The notes: generated by a model not told the origin, from the letters alone. DNA of 64,000 bases from CAZLRH01 sp964562015 (GCA_964562015.1 CAZLRH010000007.1:124001-188000), one strand, 5' to 3'; shown: positions 1 to 9,043, counted from the stretch's first letter. Translations and numbers: made by a program.

Positions 1-150
1 TTTCTGAATTATTTCCTGCCCGGGGCGCCGGATCCCGCCTACCGCGCGTACATCGTCGATTACCTGAACAACAGCATGGGGATGCAGACGCAGCTCGTGC
101 GCGAAGTCGCCGAAGCCGTGCTGCAATCGCCTCTCTACAACGTTTGCTAA
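1..150 (+). CDS. DUF1800 family protein, C-terminal end (partial)
   Basis: The window opens inside a reading frame that runs 49 codons to a TAA at 148-150. The visible tail contains FLNYFLPGAPDP and ends AVLQSPLYNVC, which resembles the end of DUF1800 proteins. In Planctomycetes and Verrucomicrobia such genes usually sit directly upstream of a DUF1501 gene, and that is the arrangement here, with only 12 bases before the next start. The family call therefore rests on a short tail plus context. The function of DUF1800/DUF1501 pairs is not firmly established; they are exported and probably handled together at the cell envelope. The beginning of the gene lies outside the window. Confidence 0.6.
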   Translation, partial: FLNYFLPGAPDPAYRAYIVDYLNNSMGMQTQLVREVAEAVLQSPLYNVC

Positions 151-162
151 CCCGCGCCCGCC

Positions 163-1434
163 ATGCACAACGCCATCCCCAGCCTGCCCACCACGCGCCG
201 TGAATTTCTGCGCCTGTCCGGCTCCGGCCTGGGCCTGCTAGCGTTCAGTACGTTTGCCCCGGCGTTTCTCACGCGCGCCGCCGAGGCGAATGTGCCCGCG
301 CCAGCGCGCGACCGCCGCGTGCTGGTGCTCGTGCAATTGGGCGGCGGCAATGACGGGCTCAACACCGTCGTGCCTTTTGCGGACGATAATTATTACAAGT
401 TGCGCCCGCGGCTGGGTTTTCAGCGCAGTACGCAGTTTTCCAAGCTCAACGATCAAATCGGGCTCCCGCCGACGTGCCTGCCGTTGGCCCGGTTATTTAA
501 TGAAGGGAAATTTACCGTCGTGCAAAATGTCGGGTATCCGAACCCGAATCGCAGCCACTTCCGCTCGACGGAAATCTGGGAAACCGCCAGCGACGCGCAA
601 ACGTACCTCAGCAGCGGATGGCTGGGCCGGTATGTGGACAACTGCTGCGACGGCACGCCCTCCGCCACCGCCGACCCGGTGGCGGTCCACGGCACCACCA
701 CGCTGCCGCAGTCCATTCAGGCCGACAAACCGCAGAATTATTTTGGCATTGGCGGGAACTCCCGCATCAACGTCCGTCCGCATCCGCGGCGCGACGGCCG
801 CGCATTTATACCGTTGTTGGACCAGCTCGCACAGGCGCCCACACCCGCCGAGCCGGCCCATTTCCTCAGCCACACGCTGATGGATGCACTCGTCACGGAA
901 AAACGCGTACAGCAGATACTGGCCAGCTATCGCCCGGAGAAGCCCTATCCCAATTTCCCGCTCGCCCAATCGCTGCAAGGCGTGGCAGCGCTGGTGGCAG
1001 CCGGCTTGGAGACGCGCGTTTATTTTTGCAGCCAGCCGGGTTACGACACCCATTCGAACCAATTCAACACGCACCAGAACAAGCTCACTGAATTGGCCCA
1101 ATCGCTGGCGGCGTTTCAGAGCGACCTCGAACACCACGGGCTCGACAAGCAGGTGCTCACGATGACGTTCTCCGAATTCGGCCGGCGGCCCTATGAAAAT
1201 GACGCCTTGGGCACCGACCACGGCACCGCGGCGCCGTTGTTCCTGATGGGCTCGGCGCTGAAAACCCCCGGCGGCATCATCGGCCAGGCGCCGGACCTGA
1301 ACATCGGCCCCCAAGGCGACCTCGAGTACAAAATCGACTTCCGGCAAATCTACAGCACGGTGCTCCACCGCTGGCTCGACGCCGATCCCGCCAAAATCCT
1401 CGGCCAGAAATTCCAGGAATTGCCGCTGGTGTGA
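163..1434 (+). CDS. DUF1501 domain protein with Tat signal
   Basis: This 423-residue protein starts with a twin-arginine signal: TRREFLRLSG at about residues 11-20, followed by a hydrophobic stretch and a likely cleavage site after the second alanine run (about residue 42). The mature part has the DUF1501 pattern: VLVQLGGGNDGLNTVVP at about 54-70, a central YDTHSNQF segment, and SEFGRRPYENDALGTDHGTA near residues 340-360. The family belongs to the alkaline-phosphatase/sulfatase-like superfamily, but its substrate is unknown. It follows the DUF1800 gene by 12 bases and is probably co-transcribed with it. Export in folded form by the Tat pathway is inferred from the signal. There is no clear Shine-Dalgarno before the ATG. 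Confidence 0.9.
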   Translation: MHNAIPSLPTTRREFLRLSGSGLGLLAFSTFAPAFLTRAAEANVPAPARDRRVLVLVQLGGGNDGLNTVVPFADDNYYKLRPRLGFQRSTQFSKLNDQIGLPPTCLPLARLFNEGKFTVVQNVGYPNPNRSHFRSTEIWETASDAQTYLSSGWLGRYVDNCCDGTPSATADPVAVHGTTTLPQSIQADKPQNYFGIGGNSRINVRPHPRRDGRAFIPLLDQLAQAPTPAEPAHFLSHTLMDALVTEKRVQQILASYRPEKPYPNFPLAQSLQGVAALVAAGLETRVYFCSQPGYDTHSNQFNTHQNKLTELAQSLAAFQSDLEHHGLDKQVLTMTFSEFGRRPYENDALGTDHGTAAPLFLMGSALKTPGGIIGQAPDLNIGPQGDLEYKIDFRQIYSTVLHRWLDADPAKILGQKFQELPLV

Positions 1435-1509
1435 ACGTTTTATCTCCCGGGCGGCAGTTCCGCCATGCACGAGATTCTACTCAAGCACCTCGCGGTCGCG
1501 GGATTGTGC

Positions 1510-1529
1510 CAGGTCAAAATTTTGACCTG
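1510..1529. repeat. Perfect 20-bp palindrome
   Basis: The arms CAGGTCAAAA and TTTTGACCTG are exact reverse complements with no spacer. It lies 75 bases after the DUF1501 stop and 70 bases before the next gene. It may be a dimeric regulator site for the downstream lyase-like gene or part of a terminator; a short T-rich stretch (TGTTTTC) follows. Confidence 0.6.
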
Positions 1530-1598
1530 CTGTTTTCGGGATAAACACTGCTTAGGCCAGAAGAAGGGAAATGCTCTAGGGCAAAAAGGCTCGCCAGT

Positions 1599-3446
1599 AT
1601 GCCACTGATACCTAGCCTTTTAAAAATAATGAAGGAGCGATTCCCTGGCCGAGGCTTCGCAGTTTTTTGCATTTTTGCCATGACAGTCATTGGCATACGT
1701 TGCAGCCGCGAGATGACCGGACAAGACATTCTCGCCAAGGTCAGCCCATATCATCCTCGACTGATGATGACCCCAAATACGATTGCCACGATCAAATCGA
1801 ACCTGCCGACAGACCCCTGGTTACAGAGTCGCTACAGTGACCAAAAGAAGACCGCCGACCGTTTGCTGAAGGAGCCCATGAGCGTCTATAAACTCCATGG
1901 GATGGACGGACTCGTGGACACGAGTCGCCAAGTGCTGGAACGCGTGTCGACCCTGGCTTTGGTCTACCGGATGGAGGGCGACAAAAAATATTTGGATCGT
2001 TGTTGGAGCGAACTCGACGCGGCCGGCCATTTCCCCGATTGGGGAAAGCGTCAAATCCTTGATTCCGCCGAGATGACCGCCGCCTTTGCCATCGCGTATG
2101 ACTGGCTGTATAACGTCTGGACGAAGGACCAGCAAAAATTTATTCGCGAGTCCATTATCGATCTTGGCCTCAAGCCCGGCCTAGCGTCCTATGCCACGCA
2201 AAATTGGCCGCACCAAGTTGACAATCACAACACGGTGGGTAATGGGGGTCTCGCGCTGGGGGCTCTGGCGATCGCGAATGAGTCCCCGGAAATCACGGGC
2301 AAGATTCTCGCTTTGGGGCTGGTTTCAGTTCGGGAATCACTTTCACAGTTTGCACCCGACGGTGCTTGGCCCGAGGGGCCCATGTATTGGGGCTATGCGA
2401 CCGAATATGAATCCATGTATCTGGATTCCCTCGAAACTGCGTGCGGCACGGATTTCGGCCTGGGCAACATTCCCGGCGTGGATAAAGGCGGCTGGTTTCC
2501 ACTCTACGACAACGGCCCGGCCGATGGCACATTCAATTATGGCGATGCAATCGAAGATCATGAAATTCGGTCCGGCCCACAATTGCTCTGGATGGCGCAC
2601 CGATTTCACGATCCACGGCTTGCCCAGTATGAGAGAGATTTTCCGAACGGAAGGGTCTCCGCCCTGGACGTTATTTGGGGCGCAGGCATTGAGCATGGGC
2701 CATGGCAGACCATTGAACTTGATCGCTATTTTCGCGGAGTTGAGCTGGCCACCATGCGCGATGGCTGGGACAAACCAAAGGGTTGGTTCGTTGGATTCAA
2801 AGCCGGCTCCAATGATATTGGTCACGCCCATTTGGATGTCGGCTCTTTCGTGCTCGAAGCAAAAGGGGTGCGCTGGATCATTGATCTTGGCCCAAGTGAC
2901 ACAGACCTGCCGGGCTATCCTGACGACGACGGCCAACGATGGACATACTACCGCCTCCGCGCGGAAGCCCATAACACTCTGGTCATCAATCCCGGAAGCT
3001 GGCCGGACCAAGACCATAAAGGCGCGGGCAAAATCATTTCATTCACAAGCACACCCCAAGGCGTGGAACTAACCGCCAATCTGACCGCAGTTTATCCTGC
3101 GGCAAATAAAGTCGTCCGCTCGCTTTCCTTCGTTCGCGGAAAGAGCGTCAAAGTTAATGACGCCATTCAGTTGCAGCAGCCGGGCGAGATTTGGTGGTTC
3201 CTGGAAACCCGGGCCAGTGCCAATCCCTCCGCTGATGGACGAACCCTCACTTTGAGCCAAAATGGCCAAACTCTGACCCTTAAATTGCTGGAGCCGGCAT
3301 CAGGCAAATTTGAAATCGGTCCCTCCGAGCCTCTTCCCACTAGTCCGCATCCGTCACATCAACCTACCGACCTGGGAGTGAGCCGTATTGCCGTCCATTT
3401 GATCAATGTTCACAATACGACAATTGCCGTGCAGTTCGAAGAGTAA
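1599..3446 (+). CDS. Heparinase II/III-like exported polysaccharide-degrading protein
   Basis: This 615-residue protein has a hydrophobic N-terminus (FAVFCIFAMTVIGI) consistent with export; a cysteine follows, but the residue before it is arginine, so a lipoprotein site is doubtful. An ATG at 1629 (MKERF) is an alternative start that gives a more usual signal peptide. The first half resembles the alpha/alpha-toroid of polysaccharide lyases (FAIAYDWLYNVWT at about 170, QVDNHNTVGNGG at about 205). The second half has the heparinase II/III beta-sandwich pattern: NDIGHAHLDVGSFVLEAKG at about 405 and the RAEAHNTLVINPG segment at about 455. Family members cleave acidic polysaccharides by beta-elimination; the substrate here is unknown. 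The gene stands alone and converges on yebC. Confidence 0.75.
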   Translation: MPLIPSLLKIMKERFPGRGFAVFCIFAMTVIGIRCSREMTGQDILAKVSPYHPRLMMTPNTIATIKSNLPTDPWLQSRYSDQKKTADRLLKEPMSVYKLHGMDGLVDTSRQVLERVSTLALVYRMEGDKKYLDRCWSELDAAGHFPDWGKRQILDSAEMTAAFAIAYDWLYNVWTKDQQKFIRESIIDLGLKPGLASYATQNWPHQVDNHNTVGNGGLALGALAIANESPEITGKILALGLVSVRESLSQFAPDGAWPEGPMYWGYATEYESMYLDSLETACGTDFGLGNIPGVDKGGWFPLYDNGPADGTFNYGDAIEDHEIRSGPQLLWMAHRFHDPRLAQYERDFPNGRVSALDVIWGAGIEHGPWQTIELDRYFRGVELATMRDGWDKPKGWFVGFKAGSNDIGHAHLDVGSFVLEAKGVRWIIDLGPSDTDLPGYPDDDGQRWTYYRLRAEAHNTLVINPGSWPDQDHKGAGKIISFTSTPQGVELTANLTAVYPAANKVVRSLSFVRGKSVKVNDAIQLQQPGEIWWFLETRASANPSADGRTLTLSQNGQTLTLKLLEPASGKFEIGPSEPLPTSPHPSHQPTDLGVSRIAVHLINVHNTTIAVQFEE

Positions 3447-3520
3447 CTGGCGCACAAGAATTGCGATTCTGCGTGGATGGATCGAGCGTTCCAGCTTTTT
3501 CCCAACAAGGCCGTGTCAGC

Positions 3521-4267
3521 TCATCCCGCCGCTGCGACCTTTTCGTCGATTTCCGCATTGGAAAATACGTTCTTCACGTCGTCCAATTCTTCCAGGGCTT
3601 CGATGAGTTTTAGAATCTTCTGCGCGGCGTCGGCACTGGCGACGGGCACCGTGTTGGTGGGAATCCAGGCGAGTTCCGATGTGTCGGGCACAATGCCGGC
3701 CTTGGCGAGGGCATCGGAAACGGCGTCGTAGGCGGACAGCGGAGACAGAACCTCAAAATGGTCGCCGTGCGTGCGGATGTCCTCAGCGCCGGCGTCGAGG
3801 GTCACTTCCATGAGCTTCTCCTCGGTGGTCTTGTCGGCGGCGATGAGAAACTGCCCTTGATGATGGAAGTTGAAGGCCAGCGCGCCATTGCTGGCCAGGC
3901 TGCCGCCAAATCTAGTGAAAGTGGCGCGGACCTCGGCGACGGTGCGGTTCTTGTTGTCGGTGGTCACCTCGACAATGACGCCCACCCCGCCGTGCGCGAA
4001 GGCTTCGTAAGTGATTTCTTCATAAACCACGCCGGGAATTTCGCCGGTGCCCTTCTTGATGGCGCGGTCAATGTTGTCCGCCGGCATGTTGGACGTCTTG
4101 GCCTTGATGATGAGGGTGCGCAGGCGCGGGTTGAACTCGGGGTCGCCGCCGCTGGCGCGCGCCGCGAGGGTGATGTCCTTGCTCAAGCCGCTGAAAATTT
4201 TGCCACGCTTGCCGTCGATGACGGCCTTATGGCGCTTGGTGGTGGCCCATTTGCTGTGTCCAGACAT
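3521..4267 (-). CDS. yebC: YebC/TACO1 family protein
   Basis: The 248-residue product has the complete family signature: MSGHSKWATTKRHK at the start, DGKRGKIFSGLSKDI at about 18-33, and MPADNIDRAIKKGTG near 60. The length matches the family (240-250 residues). YebC/TACO1 proteins bind the ribosome and help translation of difficult sequences such as proline runs; some were earlier described as transcription regulators. The gene is the last on the minus strand behind yidC, 46 bases after its neighbour, so it may belong to the rpmH-rnpA-yidD-yidC transcript. It converges on the heparinase-like gene with 74 bases between stops and no obvious terminator. Confidence 0.95.
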   Translation of the reverse strand: MSGHSKWATTKRHKAVIDGKRGKIFSGLSKDITLAARASGGDPEFNPRLRTLIIKAKTSNMPADNIDRAIKKGTGEIPGVVYEEITYEAFAHGGVGVIVEVTTDNKNRTVAEVRATFTRFGGSLASNGALAFNFHHQGQFLIAADKTTEEKLMEVTLDAGAEDIRTHGDHFEVLSPLSAYDAVSDALAKAGIVPDTSELAWIPTNTVPVASADAAQKILKLIEALEELDDVKNVFSNAEIDEKVAAAG

Positions 4268-4313
4268 GGTGGGGAGGGGGTTTGGCTGACAGTGGAAAAA
4301 AACGCGGACGAAA

Positions 4314-6155
4314 TCAACGCCGTTTCGCGGTGCGGCCGAACCCAGGCCGGGCCTTCGCGGAATCCAGCGGCAAGGCGGCGGCGGGGTCGTCCTTCGAGCG
4401 GTTGGTGATGAATTGTTGCGCGATGGTGCAAAGGTTCGAACAAATCCAATACAGAATCATCCCCGACGGCATCGAATAAAAGAAGAACAGCATCATGAAC
4501 GGCATGAACTGAAACATCTGCTTCTGCACACTGTCGGTCGTCGGCGATGGCGTCATGCGCATCTGCACGAAGGTCGTGAGCGTCATCAGCACCGGCAGGA
4601 CGTTGACCGGGAAGGTGCTGATGCGCAGGACGGTGTCGGCGGCGGAAAGGTCGTGCATCCACAGGAAGCTGGCGAAGCGCATTTCCGAGGCCGTGCGCAG
4701 CATCGAGTAAAACGAGAGGAACACCGGCAACTGAATGAACATCGGCAGGCAGCCCGCCGCGGGGTTCACCTTGTTTTTCTTGAACAACTCCATCATTTCC
4801 GTCTGGAGCTTTTGCGGGTTGTCCTTGTGGCGCTCCTTCAATTCCGCCAGCGGCTTTTGAATCTGCGACATGCGCTTGGCCGATTTCACCTGGATGGCGG
4901 TGAGCGGATAGGTCAGCAGCTTGATGAAAATGGTGATGGTCACGATGGACCAGCCCCAGGCCCATTCTGGGGAAATGTGCTGAATCGCGGAATGAATGCC
5001 GATGAGGCACAGCAGGAGCAATTTGCTCAGCCAGCCGGTCCAGCCGAATTGCATGACGAGGTCCTGCTTGTCGCCCAGGCGGTCGAGCCGGATGTATTCC
5101 TTCGGGCCGACGTAATAATCCAGCGCAAAGCTTTTTTCCGAGCCGGGCGTGAGCAGGCCGAGGTTCATTTCCAGGTCGCCGGTAACCCCGGTTTCCGGTT
5201 TGCCGTCCACCTCGAGTTTGACGCCCTTGGCGAAATACCCGGTACCCAGCAGCGGGGCGTGCGGCGTCACCACGGCGGCAAAAAATTCGTTCTTCACCGA
5301 TACCCATTGCAAGTCCGGTGCCGGCCGCGTGACCCAGACAAAGGGCTGGGCGGGCTTGGCGGCAAACAAACCGAACAGCGCGCCGGGCGAGCCGAGAAAC
5401 GTGTTCGTCGAGATGTAATTGTAGGAGGCCCCGTCGTAATAGCTGAAATTCAGGTAAGTCGCCGCAATCGTGCCCGCGCCGGGCGTGGGCGGCGCCGTGC
5501 CCGCATTGACGAGGAGATGCAGCGGCACCGCTTTTTCGCCGTGATTTGAAATGGTCGTGGTGTGGGTGATGACGTACGGGTCGCCTTCTTTTTCCGTGGC
5601 CGCGATGGAATAAGTGCGCGTGATCTCCACGCCGCCGGGCGATTTTTGATGGAAGGCGACCGAGGTCGGCGATTGATCGCTGGCCACCCGCGTGAAGCGG
5701 CCCGGCCAGAGCACCGGTTCAGACTGGCCGGACACATTAAAGGCGAGACCCAGCGCCTTCAGCGGCGAGCCGTCATTGAACATCACCGGTTCCGGCTGGT
5801 TGAGGTGGGCCTTGAATTTTTTCAGCGCGACGGTCTCGATGGCGCCGCCGTCCTCGCTCAACGTGACGGTGATGTAGTCATTCTCAATAGGGAATACCTT
5901 GGCCGGTTCCAGCGGGGTGGCCTCGGGTGCAGTCGCGGGAGCCTCCGCGGCCGGCGAGCCCGCGGTCAACGGGTTCGGCGGCGTGGGCAGGGTGGCGGGC
6001 GTCGTGACATTGCCGGTCAACGCCTTGGCGGCGGCCTCGGGATGGTCCTTCTGCCACTGGGCCAGCTTCTTTTGCCGGTCCATGCCCGACCAGATCATCA
6101 GCACGAATGCGGCCGTGAAAAAGAGTGCGCCAATGATGGTGTTTTTCTTGTCCAT
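4314..6155 (-). CDS. yidC: Membrane protein insertase YidC
   Basis: This 613-residue inner-membrane insertase integrates proteins into the membrane, with SecYEG or alone. It begins MDKKNTIIGALFFTAAFVLM, an N-terminal membrane segment, followed by a linker rich in alanine, threonine and proline and then the periplasmic beta-supersandwich (about residues 90-355). The conserved insertase core follows from about 365, with WGWSIVTITIFIKLLTYPL, the cytoplasmic KRMSQIQKPLAELKER hairpin, and NPAAGCLPMFIQLPVFLSFY. The long periplasmic domain is typical of Gram-negative YidC. The C-terminus ends in a basic tail (KARPGFGRTAKRR). It lies 18 bases after yidD in the usual block. Confidence 0.97.
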   Translation of the reverse strand: MDKKNTIIGALFFTAAFVLMIWSGMDRQKKLAQWQKDHPEAAAKALTGNVTTPATLPTPPNPLTAGSPAAEAPATAPEATPLEPAKVFPIENDYITVTLSEDGGAIETVALKKFKAHLNQPEPVMFNDGSPLKALGLAFNVSGQSEPVLWPGRFTRVASDQSPTSVAFHQKSPGGVEITRTYSIAATEKEGDPYVITHTTTISNHGEKAVPLHLLVNAGTAPPTPGAGTIAATYLNFSYYDGASYNYISTNTFLGSPGALFGLFAAKPAQPFVWVTRPAPDLQWVSVKNEFFAAVVTPHAPLLGTGYFAKGVKLEVDGKPETGVTGDLEMNLGLLTPGSEKSFALDYYVGPKEYIRLDRLGDKQDLVMQFGWTGWLSKLLLLCLIGIHSAIQHISPEWAWGWSIVTITIFIKLLTYPLTAIQVKSAKRMSQIQKPLAELKERHKDNPQKLQTEMMELFKKNKVNPAAGCLPMFIQLPVFLSFYSMLRTASEMRFASFLWMHDLSAADTVLRISTFPVNVLPVLMTLTTFVQMRMTPSPTTDSVQKQMFQFMPFMMLFFFYSMPSGMILYWICSNLCTIAQQFITNRSKDDPAAALPLDSAKARPGFGRTAKRR

Positions 6156-6173
6156 GAGAAAACAAAAGTCCGA

Positions 6174-6491
6174 TTAAGATTCGACGCGCGGGCGCCACAT
6201 GCGGCCGGCCACGTACCGCGCCGGCGGCACGGGATCATGCCCGCCTGCGCAAAACGGCTGGCACCGCAACAGGCGGCAGAGCGTCAACCATGAGCCGCGC
6301 ATAACGCCGTGAGTGAGATAGGATTGCCGCGAATACTCCGAGCAACTGGGCGCGAATCGGCAGCCGGCAGCCGGCCCGAAGAGGCGTTGCAGGGGCGAAA
6401 GCGCGATTTGATAAAAGCGCACCACGCCGGCCGCCAGACGGGCGGGCAGCCGTGGCTCCGGCGGCGAAAATTCCTTAGTGCGCGCGGGCAT
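6174..6491 (-). CDS. yidD: Membrane protein insertion efficiency factor YidD
   Basis: The ATG at 6491 gives a 105-residue protein. It carries the YidD core RFYQIALSPLQRLFG, then GCRFAPSCSEYSRQSY (about residues 43-58) with the conserved cysteines, and CRLLRCQPFCAGGHDPVP. YidD is a small membrane-associated factor that assists YidC-dependent insertion. The start overlaps the end of rnpA by 17 bases, and yidC follows after 18 bases, which fits the conserved rnpA-yidD-yidC order. A longer reading frame extends upstream of this ATG, but that part is only the shifted-frame image of rnpA, so I reject it. Confidence 0.93.
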   Translation of the reverse strand: MPARTKEFSPPEPRLPARLAAGVVRFYQIALSPLQRLFGPAAGCRFAPSCSEYSRQSYLTHGVMRGSWLTLCRLLRCQPFCAGGHDPVPPARYVAGRMWRPRVES

Positions 6492-6969
6492 GGGTGCCTT
6501 TCGTGGTGGGGCGCGAGGCTTGCTGCGCCGCGTGCAGATAACGTTCCCGCAGGACGGAAAAGCTAAAATCGAAAAAATTTGGGCGGACGATGGCCACGAT
6601 ATCACAGGCCGCCGGCCAGGCTTCCTGGTTCCGGCGAAAGAGGTCACGCAGGACGCGTTTGGCGCGGTTGCGCTGGACGGCGCCGCCGATTTTGCGCGAG
6701 GCCACCACGCCGAAGCGGCGCAAGCCGTCACCCCGCAAACGCCAGCGCAGGGTGAAGGGTCCGGTTTCGATGCGCCGGCCTGTGCGCCGCATTTCATCAA
6801 AGTCCGAGGCCGCGCGCAGGCGCTGGTGGGCGGGCAACCGCTGCGCGCGCCGAGGAGTCACGACGACTGCGGTAACTGCCACCGGTGGGCTGGAGTCCGG
6901 GCAAGAGCTACCCTCAGACCCAGCCGCGTCCCCGGCGGTGGCGCGGCCATCCTCGGGGCCAGTCTTCAT
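6475..6969 (-). CDS. rnpA: Ribonuclease P protein component
   Basis: The 164-residue product is the protein subunit of RNase P, which removes 5' leaders from pre-tRNAs. The family signature is present: the RNR motif at residues 100-102 in VQRNRAKRVLRDLFRRN, plus FGVVASRKIGGA before it and CDIVAIVRP after it. The conserved core begins near residue 45 (LPAHQRLRAASDF), so about 44 extra N-terminal residues of low complexity precede it. That length is common in this phylum, but a later start cannot be excluded. rpmH ends 18 bases upstream and yidD overlaps by 17 bases downstream. Confidence 0.93.
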   Translation of the reverse strand: MKTGPEDGRATAGDAAGSEGSSCPDSSPPVAVTAVVVTPRRAQRLPAHQRLRAASDFDEMRRTGRRIETGPFTLRWRLRGDGLRRFGVVASRKIGGAVQRNRAKRVLRDLFRRNQEAWPAACDIVAIVRPNFFDFSFSVLRERYLHAAQQASRPTTKGTHARAH

Positions 6970-6987
6970 GGGCAGGCGGAAAGGAAT

Positions 6988-7122
6988 TTACATCCCCAGG
7001 CGCTTGCGGCCATGGCGACGGCGGTTGGCGAGCACTTTGCGGCCTCCGCGCGTCTTGTTGCGCGCGCGGAACCCGCACTTGCGCGCGCGGCAGAGTTTGG
7101 ACGGACGATAGGTCGGTTGCAT
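6988..7122 (-). CDS. rpmH: 50S ribosomal protein L34
   Basis: This is a 44-residue, strongly basic protein. Reading from the ATG at 7122 it begins MQPTYRPSKLCRARKCGFR and ends RRRHGRKRLGM, with the classic L34 GRKVLANRR segment before the end. The length matches the family exactly. L34 is a late-assembling protein of the large ribosomal subunit. It is the first gene of the rpmH-rnpA-yidD-yidC block, with rnpA 18 bases downstream. A sigma70-like promoter lies about 135 bases upstream. In many bacteria dnaA lies beyond rpmH; here the neighbour is a kinase gene. Confidence 0.97.
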   Translation of the reverse strand: MQPTYRPSKLCRARKCGFRARNKTRGGRKVLANRRRHGRKRLGM

Positions 7123-7465
7123 GAAGGTAGATCGAACCGGCGGATTGGCACCGGCCCAAAGGACATAGAAAACCGATCCGGCCCCCCGCTGTCAAGTTCT
7201 CCCGTTGGATAAAATGAGGACATGGCGGCAGGATACCCGAGAGCCCGCCGCCCGCCCAGTATAATTGTGGTATTATATTATAACAACGGCCGGCGCCTCC
7301 CGGCCAGGCTGCACGGAACAAGGAGCCCCGCCCCACCCTGGGCGGACTACAGCATCAATGGCCCTCGAACTCAGGGTTTGCCTGTATGTTGCTCCGCCGG
7401 CCCCTGAGGTATCATGCCGCATCGCCACTCACTGGCGCCCTTCACCTAAAAGATCCCTTTCGGCC
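7123..7465. other. Divergent intergenic region rpmH / kinase gene
   Basis: These 343 bases separate rpmH (minus) from the kinase gene (plus). They hold the AT-rich promoter island at 7258-7290, and I see nothing else clear in them. An open frame extends the kinase gene upstream to 7265, but this part has no recognisable protein motif and overlaps the promoter, so I treat it as noncoding. No cluster of DnaA boxes was noticed. Confidence 0.5.
7258..7286 (-). promoter_or_regulatory. Sigma70-type promoter for rpmH block
   Basis: On the minus strand a -35 box TTGTTA (7286-7281) and a -10 box TATACT (7263-7258) are separated by exactly 17 bases of AT-rich sequence, in a region otherwise rich in GC. 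Transcription would start near 7251 and give a leader of about 130 bases before rpmH. Predicted from sequence only. Confidence 0.6.
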
Positions 7466-9043
7466 ATGAACACACAAATCCATTCGCTCCTGTTTCCCCA
7501 GTCCATCATCGCGCGCCCGCACCCGACCGAGGCGATGTTCCACGGGGTCAACATTCCCGCCACGGCCCGGCAAGCCGAGGCTTTCTACCGCAGCCTGCCG
7601 TGTGTGGGTTGGGTGGCCCGGGAGTTTTGCCGGCAGCACCCCAAGACCGACCTCGACCAAGTGCTGAAGCTCAGCCTCGAGGCCCTGCGTTTGCAGGCCG
7701 GGGCCCTCAGCGCCGCTGATTCCGATGACCATGAATATGAAGCCAAGGTCATGGAAGTGATTCAAAACGCCCTCCGCGCCGCTTTCCCCACCTTCCAGCA
7801 CGAGCTGAAAAATGTCGGCACCGAACCTGCGCCCGACCCGGAGCGCCGCCCCGTCATTCTGGTGGCCGATGATTGTCCCATCACCCGCTTGCTCATTCAA
7901 ACCGAACTGCGCAAAGCCGGCTTAGACCCCCGGCTCGTCAATGACGGGGCCGAAGCCCTGTTGCTCGCGCCCTTCTGCCGGCCGGATTTGATTCTCCTCG
8001 ACGTGCAAATGGAGCGCCTGGGCGGACTGCAAACCAGCGCGTACCTGCGCCGCTCCTACCTGGTCGGCCACCCGCCCATCATTTTCCTGAGCGCGGACAA
8101 CGATAAGGATGCCGTGGTGCGCGGCTTTGAGGCCGGCGGCGCGGACTACATCGCCAAGCCCTTCGAGCGCCGCGAAGCCCTCGCCCGCATTCGCGCGCAC
8201 TTGGAAATTCGCAGCCTCCAACTCCAAGTGGAAACCACGAATGCCCAATTGCGCCGCGCCAACTTGGCCAAGGACCGCCTGTTGACCGTCACCACCCACG
8301 ACTTGCGCAGCCCGCTCACCGCCATTCGCGGCCTCACCCAGTTTGTCGAGGATGGCTCGCTCGGGACCGTCAATAAAAAGCAGGCCGAAACCCTGAAGCA
8401 AGTCCTCAGCACCACGGAGGGCATGCTCGCCCTGGTCAATGACCTGCTCGATGTGAGCACGCTGGACGACGACGCCATCAAGCTGGATCGCGCCCCGCGC
8501 GACCTCGCCGGTACCCTGCGCCTGGTGGCCTGGATTTGCCAGCCCTCCGCGCAGCGCAAGGAAATCACCCTGCGCGTGGAAGCGCCGGAATCCGGCTTGA
8601 ATGCCAACTGCGACGAGACCCGCATCCAGCGCGTGCTGGAGAATCTGGTCTTCAACGCCATCAAATTCTCCCCGAGCCACACGGCCATCACGCTCGGCGC
8701 CCGCAAGGAGGGCGGCCTGTTGCGCATCTTTGTGGACGATTGCGGGCCGGGCGTCCCCGAGGCCGAACAGGCCAAGCTCTTCACCGACTATGGCCGCACT
8801 TCCGTGCGCCCCACCGGCGGCGAAAGCAGCACCGGGCTCGGGCTGGCGATTTGCAAACGGATTGTCCACGCCCACGGCGGCGTGATTCTGATGCGCAACC
8901 GCACCATCGGCGGCGCGCATTTCGAGTTCTGCCTGGCCGCGGACGAGGCTTCCCCTACCCCGCCGTCCACCCCGCCGGCCCTCCCGGCGCGCGCGACCCG
9001 TTTCGCCGACGCACCCATGCACGAAATGGCCGGAGCCGCTTAA
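7466..9043 (+). CDS. Response regulator receiver-histidine kinase (REC-HisKA-HATPase)
   Basis: With the ATG at 7466 the protein has 525 residues. The first ~125 residues match nothing I recognise. A receiver domain follows: VILVADDCPITRLL, the phosphoacceptor aspartate in DLILLDVQM, and the lysine in YIAKPFERRE. A short helix leads to a HisKA domain with the H-box THDLRSPLTAIRG, then an HATPase domain with N-box ENLVFNAIKF, G1 VDDCGPGVPE and G2 STGLGLAICKRI. There are no membrane segments, so it is a cytosolic kinase with its receiver at the N-terminus, an order typical of kinases that are themselves targets of phosphorelay. No partner regulator is adjacent. It ends in a proline/alanine-rich tail. 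Confidence 0.9.
   Translation: MNTQIHSLLFPQSIIARPHPTEAMFHGVNIPATARQAEAFYRSLPCVGWVAREFCRQHPKTDLDQVLKLSLEALRLQAGALSAADSDDHEYEAKVMEVIQNALRAAFPTFQHELKNVGTEPAPDPERRPVILVADDCPITRLLIQTELRKAGLDPRLVNDGAEALLLAPFCRPDLILLDVQMERLGGLQTSAYLRRSYLVGHPPIIFLSADNDKDAVVRGFEAGGADYIAKPFERREALARIRAHLEIRSLQLQVETTNAQLRRANLAKDRLLTVTTHDLRSPLTAIRGLTQFVEDGSLGTVNKKQAETLKQVLSTTEGMLALVNDLLDVSTLDDDAIKLDRAPRDLAGTLRLVAWICQPSAQRKEITLRVEAPESGLNANCDETRIQRVLENLVFNAIKFSPSHTAITLGARKEGGLLRIFVDDCGPGVPEAEQAKLFTDYGRTSVRPTGGESSTGLGLAICKRIVHAHGGVILMRNRTIGGAHFEFCLAADEASPTPPSTPPALPARATRFADAPMHEMAGAA

Noticed and set aside
6492..6800. N-terminal extension of yidD
   Set aside because: It is the alternative frame of rnpA and has no YidD similarity.
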